Of a stretch of DNA of 34,300 bases, positions 1-5,825 are shown piece after piece. The notes beneath the pieces are model-generated. The model saw nothing but the letters and a program-made list of their open reading frames with translations. It was not told the origin of the DNA and did no database searches. The position numbers and the translations under genes were made by a program. The stretch spans positions 873,947-908,246 of the forward strand of contig CP070754.1 of assembly GCA_020348865.1 (NCBI GenBank), in the 5' to 3' direction. The number at the start of each line of letters is the position of its first letter. The stretch's first letter is position 1. The stretch is from Candidatus Bathyarchaeota archaeon. GTDB lineage: Archaea; Thermoproteota; Bathyarchaeia; Bathyarchaeales; Bathyarchaeaceae.

Positions 1-60
1 AGGTTGGAAAAGGATGTATTGCACGCACATTGAACACACGAGGGAACCATTGGTTTGGTA

Positions 61-98
61 ACAACTTGTGACTATCTGTTGTGAGTTGTCCTTAAATC
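61..98 (+). promoter_or_regulatory. TATA box with upstream inverted repeat
   Basis: CTTAAATC at about 91-98 lies some 28 bases before the GTG at 123, which fits a TATA box for a nearly leaderless transcript. Directly upstream, ACAACT (61-66) and AGTTGT (84-89) form an inverted repeat. TTGTGA also occurs twice in the interval. This could be an operator, but no regulator is known. Confidence 0.4.
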
Positions 99-122
99 AA
101 GAACCGACTACATGTAATGTAG

Positions 123-710
123 GTGGCTAATGTGTCGGATTTCGTGAAAATAGTCAGTTTGCCTCCTATGAAGGTCGTGTCTTTTCACTCGATGGGAGAA
201 TTCTTGGGTGATCCCGAAGAGAAAGCCAGCACAAAAATGATGGCTTGGGCAAAATCTAAGGGTTTGCTGAGCAATCCTAGAGAGCACCAGGTATTCGGTT
301 TCAACAATCCAGACCCACCAATTAGTGAAGAAGGCATACCTGAACCAAACAAACGATATGGATACGAGTATTGGATAACTGTTGAAGATGATTTCAAGAC
401 AGAAGAGAACATAGATGTCAAAACAGTTGATGGTGGTTCATACGCAGTACTGACCTGCAGAGTCGAGAGCCCTGTTGACATTGGGAAAACCTGGGGAAAA
501 CTCATCAAGTGGATACAGGAGAGCGAAAAGTATGACTTCCATCCAAACTGCAGGGGACTGAAATCCCGTCACAGCAAAAGCCATTTTGAATATGGAATCA
601 CGGGATTGGAACATCATCTCAATCTTTTAGAGAGCCCACCGAAAGGAAAACCGTGGAAAACCCCTGAGAAGCTCGTCATGGACATTTATGTGCCGGTAAT
701 CGAGAAATAG
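123..710 (+). CDS. GyrI-like / AraC effector-binding-domain protein
   Basis: A 195-residue protein that looks like a stand-alone GyrI-like (SOUL/effector-binding) small-molecule-binding domain. Seen: an early strand-rich segment (VKIVSLPPMKVVSFHSMG), a central YGYEYWITV strand and a GGSYAVLTCRVESP strand near residue 105, followed by a helix with KTWGKLIKWIQES. These match the alternating strand/helix pattern of that fold. There is no DNA-binding domain, unlike AraC or MerR family members. The GTG start at 123 is chosen because a TATA-like box sits about 28 bases upstream; no Shine-Dalgarno is visible, so the mRNA is probably leaderless. The gene stands alone and ends in TAG. Ligand and role are unknown; the family assignment is from pattern recognition only. 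Confidence 0.75.
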   Translation: MANVSDFVKIVSLPPMKVVSFHSMGEFLGDPEEKASTKMMAWAKSKGLLSNPREHQVFGFNNPDPPISEEGIPEPNKRYGYEYWITVEDDFKTEENIDVKTVDGGSYAVLTCRVESPVDIGKTWGKLIKWIQESEKYDFHPNCRGLKSRHSKSHFEYGITGLEHHLNLLESPPKGKPWKTPEKLVMDIYVPVIEK

Positions 711-861
711 TCGAGTGTGGCATCTCGCATCGAACAATCTTTGCGTGCGTGCACCCCGTTAGCGGTTCCTTCTGCAAATCCTATCTTGTACGCTTGATTA
801 TGAAAAGAAAAGTTCAAATCGCTCAGCACTGTTCTACACGGCACACGGCAAGTGTTCTTAG

Positions 862-1716
862 ATGAGCAGAGTTAGCATCGTGAAAGGATCAAGCCCGGTT
901 GAAGTGACGGTTGAAGCTCTTGAGATGATAAAGTCAGACGTGGATCACGTTCTCTCCACGTCAAAGCCCGTTTTGATCAAGCCTAACTACATAAACTCAA
1001 AGCACCCTTCAACTGGAATTACCACAGACAGCAGAGTCATTGAAGGAGTCGTCAAGTTTCTGAACCAGCGCAAAACAGAAGATATTATTATTGGTGAAGG
1101 AAGCGGTTGGGGCGACACTTTTGAAGCTTTCAAAGTTGCGGGTGTTGACACGGTTGCTGAACGGTGGGACGTGAGACTTGTCGATCTCAACAAAGACAAT
1201 TTTGTTGAGGTTACCCCGCCTGATCCCTTGTCGCTTAAGAAAGTTAGAGTTGCGGAGACGAGCCTGGAAAGCATCGTGATAAGTGTTCCAAAGCTTAAGC
1301 TTCATAGAATAGCAACCGTCACGTTGGGTCTGAAGAATGTGATGGGTGTTCTGGCTTCTAAAGGGGCTATGCATAGAGGATCCCTCAGCAAGAAGATTGC
1401 TGACCTTGCTTCGGTTGTAAGACCAGGCATCTCGGTTGTCGATGGGATAATTGCAGGGGAAGGGCATGAGACCAGTGGAAAGCCTGTTGAGATGAATTTG
1501 GTCATAGCGGGAACTGATCCTGTAGCGGTTGACGCTGTTGGTGCTTCGGTGATGGGCATATCGCCGATTGATGTCAAACACTTGGTTCTTGCAGAGAAGA
1601 AAGGATTGGGAACATGTGACTTGGAAAAGATAAGTGTGCTGGGAGAGCCGATAGAGAAGGTGAAACGAAAGTTTCACAGATCATTCTCATCAAGACTCCT
1701 GTCTCACATCAGCTAA
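862..1716 (+). CDS. DUF362 domain-containing protein
   Basis: A 284-residue protein of the DUF362 family. Seen: VLIKPNYINSKHPSTGITTD near residue 38-57, IIIGEGSGWGDTFEAF near 75-90, a PKLKLHRIATVTLGLKN segment near 143-159, and a VDGIIAGEGHE motif near 193-203. All are hallmarks of the domain. Many DUF362 proteins carry an added ferredoxin domain with four-cysteine clusters. This one does not, so it is the short form and is unlikely to hold a 4Fe-4S cluster by itself. The biochemical role of the family is not settled. ATG at 862 has no clear Shine-Dalgarno. The gene is monocistronic between the GyrI-like and VOC genes, and ends in TAA. Confidence 0.85.
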   Translation: MSRVSIVKGSSPVEVTVEALEMIKSDVDHVLSTSKPVLIKPNYINSKHPSTGITTDSRVIEGVVKFLNQRKTEDIIIGEGSGWGDTFEAFKVAGVDTVAERWDVRLVDLNKDNFVEVTPPDPLSLKKVRVAETSLESIVISVPKLKLHRIATVTLGLKNVMGVLASKGAMHRGSLSKKIADLASVVRPGISVVDGIIAGEGHETSGKPVEMNLVIAGTDPVAVDAVGASVMGISPIDVKHLVLAEKKGLGTCDLEKISVLGEPIEKVKRKFHRSFSSRLLSHIS

Positions 1717-1776
1717 CATAGACTTGACCGTTGTTTGTTCAACTAGGGTTACAGATTATGTACTGTATGAGGAACT

Positions 1777-1784
1777 CTTAATAG
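1777..1784 (+). promoter_or_regulatory. TATA box of the VOC gene
   Basis: CTTAATAG lies about 55 bases before the ATG at 1838, predicting transcription from near 1810 and a short leader that contains the AAGGAGA ribosome-binding site (1824-1830). Upstream, TACAG (1750-1754) and CTGTA (1763-1767) form a small inverted repeat. Confidence 0.4.
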
Positions 1785-1837
1785 TGTCAATCTCACTTTG
1801 AGAGACAATTTAAGCCGTAATGAAAGGAGATAACCAC

Positions 1838-2194
1838 ATGGGTCACACCATCTGTCACTTGGAGATTCCCACGACGGATGTAAAAAGATCTGGAGAATTC
1901 TACAAGCAGCTATTCGGTTGGGATATGGATTATGGTTGGGGACCTGACTATGCACTGTTCAACACAGGTGAAGGAGTATTAACTGGTGGAGGCTTCGACA
2001 GGAAGGACAAAATCACACCTGGCAACATAATAATATACATCCAAGCTGACGACATCAACGGAATGCTTGAAAAAGCTGTTAACCTAGGCGCCAAAAAGGT
2101 GAAGGAAAGAACAGAGATTCCAAACGTAGGCTGGTTTGGAATCTTCACCGACCTAGATGGCAACACAATAGGCTTGTTCACTCCTAAGAAATAA
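1838..2194 (+). CDS. VOC (glyoxalase/bleomycin-resistance fold) family protein
   Basis: A single-domain vicinal-oxygen-chelate protein of about 118 residues. Seen: opening GHTICHLEIPTTDVKRSGEF, YKQLFGWD, and a closing block VGWFGIFTDLDGNTIGLF. This is the classic order of the fold (substrate-side H near the N-terminus, acidic and aromatic residues near the C-terminus). The ATG at 1838 is preferred over the in-frame ATG at 1820. AAGGAGA (1824-1830) lies seven bases before 1838 and would be inside the coding region if 1820 were used. It resembles the stand-alone VOC proteins described as putative lyases or glyoxalase-like; substrate unknown. Ends in TAA. Confidence 0.88.
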   Translation: MGHTICHLEIPTTDVKRSGEFYKQLFGWDMDYGWGPDYALFNTGEGVLTGGGFDRKDKITPGNIIIYIQADDINGMLEKAVNLGAKKVKERTEIPNVGWFGIFTDLDGNTIGLFTPKK

Positions 2195-2499
2195 GCAACC
2201 GTGCTTCTTTCCACGCGCAGGAAAGCATACTCCCACATCGTTGTGTAGCTGCATTCTCCGAAGATAAGAGAAGCAGACACCTTCGGTCTCACTCGTTTTG
2301 CTTATTAGTGCGGCTGTTTCGAATCTCGCCTGCGTGTAGCCAGTCGCAAGAGGAAAAGTTCATCTGCTGGGTTGCCAGAAACAGTGATGAAGCAGCAGAG
2401 CGATTCGAAGCTGACATTGACTACGTGACTGGCGAATACGGCGACGCAGGTAAAGGCTCAAGAAGAAAAGTGACGCACTCGGTTGATGTCTACCTCTGT
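2195..2499. other. Gene-poor interval before tRNA-Pro
   Basis: About 300 bases without a gene I can support. An open frame starting at 2308 stays open through this stretch, but it runs through the whole tRNA-Pro gene and stops only after it, so it is not accepted. No repeat or clear terminator is seen. Confidence 0.4.
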
Positions 2500-2575
2500 G
2501 GGGTCGTGGTCCAGCATGGTCTAAGATTCGCGCTTGGGGTGTGCGAGATCCGGGGTTCAAATCCCCGCGACCCCA
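2500..2575 (+). tRNA. tRNA-Pro (anticodon GGG)
   Basis: Cloverleaf read by hand: acceptor GGGGTCG pairs fully with CGACCCC. The D arm is GTCC...AGAT with one weak pair. The anticodon stem CGCGC/GTGCG closes loop TTGGGGT with anticodon GGG at 2536-2538. The T arm is CGGGG, loop TTCAAAT, CCCCG. The discriminator is A (2575) and CCA is not encoded. No intron. It stands alone between the VOC gene and the minus-strand membrane-anchored gene. Confidence 0.95.
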
Positions 2576-2703
2576 TCACAATATGAGATTAGCAACTGTC
2601 TTGGGCAACGCTTGGATTTTGGAGAAACGGTGCAAAGAGAAGAAATCGAGTTAGTGCATGCATAACGCGCGCGCAGGACTCCTAACCGGAAATCCCCGGA
2701 AAG

Positions 2704-3201
2704 CTATTCACTCCACCAAGGTTCCTCTAGCAATTCAGAAATCTTCTGTCTTAGAGTCTTCTCATTGTTATAGAAACGTTTCGATAATCTCTGCCAGAGC
2801 CATATGGAAGCTTTCTGACCGTCCAATATTACGTCACGAGACCCTGTCTGGGCTGTGATTGCACTATCCCTTACCCTTTTTGCTTCATAGTTATGGTTCT
2901 CTATTTCGAAATGGATGGATGACAATTTTGTTCTCTCGCCATATGAGAGAAGTTTCACATCTCCAGAAGTTATCGTTGAATCCCACATCATTGTTGGCAG
3001 AAGCATCCCTTTTCCTTTCAACAGACTTGCACATTTCTGCAACTCATTCTTCACGGTTGCTCTGAGTTTCTTTCGGTTCTGATTGTCTCTACGCCATTCC
3101 CACCAGCTTCTCAAACCAAATGCTGCAAGGATCCCCAGAAAAGACTCCACGAAGAAGCTCAATATTAGCAATAGGAGTGTTCGGCTTAAAAGCACACGCA
3201 T
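2704..3201 (-). CDS. Membrane-anchored hypothetical protein
   Basis: A 165-residue protein I do not recognise. Seen: one strongly hydrophobic N-terminal segment (residues about 4-28, LLSRTLLLLILSFFVESFLG and following), then an aromatic/basic patch WWEWRRDNQNRKKLR, then a mostly helical soluble domain ending WWSE. The layout suggests an N-terminal anchor with a cytoplasmic domain (positive residues after the segment), or an uncleaved signal. ATG at 3201 is chosen; the upstream sequence is AT-rich (AATATTCAATAAC) and could be a promoter shared back-to-back with the dockerin gene. Ends in TAG. No neighbour on the same strand suggests its role. Confidence 0.65.
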   Translation of the reverse strand: MRVLLSRTLLLLILSFFVESFLGILAAFGLRSWWEWRRDNQNRKKLRATVKNELQKCASLLKGKGMLLPTMMWDSTITSGDVKLLSYGERTKLSSIHFEIENHNYEAKRVRDSAITAQTGSRDVILDGQKASIWLWQRLSKRFYNNEKTLRQKISELLEEPWWSE

Positions 3202-3231
3202 GATAGCGTTATTGAATATTGTTTCTGAAAT

Positions 3232-3238
3232 CTTAAAT
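3232..3238 (+). promoter_or_regulatory. TATA box of the secreted dockerin gene
   Basis: TCTTAAATG at about 3231-3239 lies some 45 bases before the ATG at 3277. A purine-rich ribosome-binding site (AAGGGAG, about 3266-3272) follows. This supports 3277, not the TTG at 3379, as the original start of the downstream gene. Confidence 0.45.
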
Positions 3239-3276
3239 GTCTAAATCTCTCATACGATGTGAAGAAGGGAGAAGAA

Positions 3277-3375
3277 ATGAATAGGAAAACCGTTTCTGGA
3301 ATAATGTTAACACTGTTTCTGATAAGCGTAGTGGGCATGGTATTTAATACGCTACGTGCTGTGGAAGCTACATAG
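3277..3375 (+). pseudogene. Signal-peptide segment cut off from the dockerin gene by TAG
   Basis: From ATG 3277 the frame encodes 32 residues: MNRKTVSGIMLTLFLISVVG, then MVFNTLRAVEAT, then TAG at 3373-3375. This is a textbook secretion signal: basic n-region, hydrophobic core and an alanine-containing cleavage region. It is in the same frame as the downstream 364-residue reading frame (3277 and 3379 are both 1 modulo 3), so one base in this codon separates the signal from the mature protein. A promoter and a ribosome-binding site precede it. Confidence 0.8.
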
Positions 3376-3378
3376 GTT

Positions 3379-4473
3379 TTGTTTGAGGAAGACTTTGAAA
3401 GTTATTCTGTAGGTAGTTTTCCATCTCACAGATTCTATGCCCGATGGGGAGGATGGTGGGTGACAGAGGAGGGTGGCAACAAATTCTTGAGAAGTGTGCC
3501 TCATACTGGTTCAAACTACGACATAATCACGATGCAAAAATTCCCAAGCGACGTAAAGATTGAATTTCTGACAAGACATTCACTTGGGCAGCTTATGTTA
3601 TACATTGCAAATACCCTCGAAGGAACTCCTGGAACATTTTGCTTTGGAATGTGGATCAATGGAACTCATTACAGCATTTATTATCACTGGAATGATGGCG
3701 TCAACTATATCGCTAACTCTAGTGTTCTTGGAACCTTTACAACTCAGCCCAACATCTGGCACAAAGCAAGTATGTCGCTTACAGGGACCCTTGCCGAATT
3801 CTATGTGAACGATTCATTTGTCTTCGAGTACGATATCAGCACAGTTATCCCCTTTCCAGTAGAGAATTTCTTCTTGTACTGGGCGACTTGGGGGCAAAGA
3901 GGCATAGATAACGTAGCAGTTTATAGACAACCAACCATAGTATCAGCTGCAATCGACGTAGACCCTGACACTTTGAGTTTGAGAAGTCAAGGACGATGGA
4001 TTACCGCCTACATTGAGCTTCCAGAAGGCTACAATGTGAGTGACGTTGATGTTTCCTCAATTAAACTAAATGAGACGTTTTCGGTTGATCCTGATGCTCC
4101 CACACAAATCGGAGACTATGATAGTGATGGCATCCCTGATTTGATGGTCAAGTTCAACAGAACTGAATTGACATCCTACCTCTACAATATTCTTGAAGCA
4201 AGGCTGGATACTGTAGTCCTAGCCGTTTCTGGAAATCTCACTGATGGAAGGTTGTTTGAAGGCTCTGAGGTTGTGAGGACCAGGCTTGCTGGAGATGCAA
4301 ACGAAGATTTCGTGGTGGACGTTACTGACCTTTCCATGTTGGGAAGAAGTTATGGAGCAAGGATAGACGAAAGCGCTTACGACGCGAGATTGGATTTGAT
4401 GAGTGATGGAGTCGTTGATGTGCGAGACCTGATGCTAATCTGCATCAATTATGGAGCAACAATACCAGAATAG
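3379..4473 (+). CDS. Secreted protein with LamG-like and dockerin type I domains (interrupted frame)
   Basis: A 364-residue frame continuing the signal peptide after an in-frame TAG. Seen: an N-terminal region of about 180 residues (EEDFESYSVGSFPSHRF..., GIDNVAVYRQP) resembling a concanavalin/LamG-like beta-sandwich. Next comes a middle module with IDVDPDTLSLRSQGRWITAY and GDYDSDGIPDLMVKFNRTEL. The C-terminus has two calcium-binding repeats, GDANEDFVVDVTDLSMLGRS and LDLMSDGVVDVRDLMLICIN, typical of dockerin type I. A TTG at 3379 could start translation, but the product would lack a signal and be an odd cytoplasmic protein. The intended gene is therefore 3277-4473. The role is probably cell-surface or extracellular carbohydrate binding or assembly. 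No cohesin partner is visible in the window. Confidence 0.8.
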   Translation: MFEEDFESYSVGSFPSHRFYARWGGWWVTEEGGNKFLRSVPHTGSNYDIITMQKFPSDVKIEFLTRHSLGQLMLYIANTLEGTPGTFCFGMWINGTHYSIYYHWNDGVNYIANSSVLGTFTTQPNIWHKASMSLTGTLAEFYVNDSFVFEYDISTVIPFPVENFFLYWATWGQRGIDNVAVYRQPTIVSAAIDVDPDTLSLRSQGRWITAYIELPEGYNVSDVDVSSIKLNETFSVDPDAPTQIGDYDSDGIPDLMVKFNRTELTSYLYNILEARLDTVVLAVSGNLTDGRLFEGSEVVRTRLAGDANEDFVVDVTDLSMLGRSYGARIDESAYDARLDLMSDGVVDVRDLMLICINYGATIPE

Positions 4474-4773
4474 TTTCACGCAAAAAAGGGGGAGTTGCGG
4501 GGGATATCTCCACTCGACTGCGAAATCCGGGAAACCTAGGTACATTTTGACTAAATTCGCATCTTTTTTCATGCTACTTCCGCGTTCTGAAATGGGCTAA
4601 GCCATCGCTGTCTTGCCAACCCTTTCGAAGCGCGCTTCAAGCGTGCATGCTTCAGAGGATTTTTCCAGCACACGCCTATGAAAAGCATGATATCTCAAGC
4701 GAATGCTGAAGACTAATCCCGATTTCTCTGCGAAACTCCTTATTCTCCATCAACTATTGTGTGAGCGAACATG
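4474..4773. other. Interval between convergent genes
   Basis: Three hundred bases with no supported gene. It holds a run of six A followed by G at about 4482-4492 (a T6 run on the minus strand), a perfect 12-base palindrome GAAGCGCGCTTC at 4627-4638, and immediately after it an alternating purine-pyrimidine GCGTGCATGC (4641-4650). The palindrome may mark transcription ends; function unknown. Confidence 0.35.
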
Positions 4774-5247
4774 TTATGGGAACGTAGGCTCACTCCATCT
4801 TTTCAAGTTCTCTTCACACTTCTTCTTCACAGCTTGGTTTACGCTTCTGTCTCTCAATGTCCTTAGGAATTCCATGCGCTTCTCGACAGCCTTAGTTTCT
4901 CCCATTTCATAGTATAATCTGCCTTCCAAGAAATCTTTCATCTGTTGTGCCTTCTGTATGATGAAACCTGCAGCTTCGATTGGGTCGGCAACCACGTAAC
5001 TGTTTGCCCATATGGTGACTTCTGCTTCGCGAAGCTGGCTTAACCCAGAGATTTCGCGGATTTGCCTGACGTATGTTCGTAGGAAATCATAGAATTCGGC
5101 TGTTTTTATCAACTTCAAAGCTTCTTCTGTTTTGCTCTTGAAGTCTGGGCTTCCGTTCACTTCCAAATCATGCTTGTAGCCTTTCTCTATGAGCTCCATA
5201 GCCTTCTTCACCTCTTGAATAGTGTAGACTCTTTCCGGGAATTTCAT
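4774..5247 (-). CDS. Helical hypothetical protein
   Basis: A 157-residue soluble, charged, helix-rich protein that I do not recognise. Seen: VYTIQEVKKAMELIEKGY at the N-terminus, a TEEALKLIKTAEFYDFLRTY helix, an IREISGLSQLREAEVTIWAN segment, and a basic C-terminus (AVKKKCEENLKRW). There are no membrane segments and no zinc motif; a single Cys lies near the end. ATG at 5247 fits the coding pattern. It lies downstream of, and on the same strand as, the winged-helix regulator (gap about 117 bases), so the two might be co-transcribed. Function unknown. Ends in TAA. Confidence 0.65.
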   Translation of the reverse strand: MKFPERVYTIQEVKKAMELIEKGYKHDLEVNGSPDFKSKTEEALKLIKTAEFYDFLRTYVRQIREISGLSQLREAEVTIWANSYVVADPIEAAGFIIQKAQQMKDFLEGRLYYEMGETKAVEKRMEFLRTLRDRSVNQAVKKKCEENLKRWSEPTFP

Positions 5248-5364
5248 TGCGTTCCGTCCATGTGCCGATAGCTAACTATCCAGTCAGTGTACATATTTTT
5301 GTCTCTCATGAAAGTTTTGGAGTAGTGCGTCTGCATGCGATATTGCTTGCAAGCTTATGGTTTG

Positions 5365-5655
5365 CTACAGGTAGTCAACAACTTTGCCTTCTTGGGTGAG
5401 TTTGTAGCTTGTCTTTTCTTTTTTGACTTCCTTCTCTACGCAGAAGCCATACTCCAACACGCTGAGATGCCATTTCAGTGTGTCAATGTCCAAACCAGTG
5501 CTCGATTTGAGTTCTTCTATGGTTTCGCAGCCTTTCTGCAGAGCCCTAAGAATTTTTCTTCTCAAAGGACTGTTGATAGCCCTAAGATATCGCGTGTGGT
5601 ATTCTCTATTTTCCTCAATTGACTTGCCAATTGTCTTTGAGCCTTTATCTGACAA
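5365..5655 (-). CDS. Winged-helix (ArsR-like) transcriptional regulator
   Basis: A 96-residue single-domain DNA-binding protein. Seen: RYLRAINSPLRRKILRALQK (helices 1 and 2), GCETIEELKSSTGLDIDTLKWHL (turn and recognition helix), and a C-terminal wing plus helix SYKLTQEGKVVDYL. This is the pattern of archaeal ArsR-like winged helices. No metal-binding cysteine motif is evident, so the signal is unknown. The start is TTG at 5655; an in-frame stop lies a few codons upstream, and no later Met exists. AT-rich TATA-like sequence lies within about 35 bases upstream. A 10-bp inverted repeat (5715-5749) further upstream could be its own operator. Confidence 0.8.
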   Translation of the reverse strand: MSDKGSKTIGKSIEENREYHTRYLRAINSPLRRKILRALQKGCETIEELKSSTGLDIDTLKWHLSVLEYGFCVEKEVKKEKTSYKLTQEGKVVDYL

Positions 5656-5714
5656 GATGCTTCACGATTATAGTACACGTATAGTGTTATCTTTCATATG
5701 AATATTCAGAGTCT

Positions 5715-5749
5715 TATCATCTACGGAATAGGGGCGGTTGTAGATGATA
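5715..5749. repeat. Perfect 10-bp inverted repeat
   Basis: TATCATCTAC (5715-5724) and GTAGATGATA (5740-5749) are exact reverse complements around a 15-base spacer. The element lies between the stop of polB (5826) and the start of the winged-helix gene (5655), both on the minus strand. It could end polB-operon transcripts as a hairpin (no T-run follows) or serve as an operator for the regulator. Confidence 0.6.
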
Positions 5750-5825
5750 TTTTCGCTGTTGGAAGGAGAAGAACTGGTTCTGGGGCATCACGGGGGCGAA
5801 GGTGTTGAACCTCACTTCCTGTCTT

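Noticed and set aside
1009..1677. Minus-strand 222-codon frame
   Set aside because: Shadow of the DUF362 gene; no family-like motif.
2388..2414. Possible C/D box RNA (GTGATGA then CTGA)
   Set aside because: The spacing (about 20 bases) is longer than archaeal guides allow and no matching second C'/D' pair is convincing.
2308..2586. Open frame of 92 codons covering tRNA-Pro
   Set aside because: It runs through the whole tRNA gene and stops only after it; the end of the translation is tRNA sequence. The part before 2500 looks somewhat protein-like but has no accepted end.
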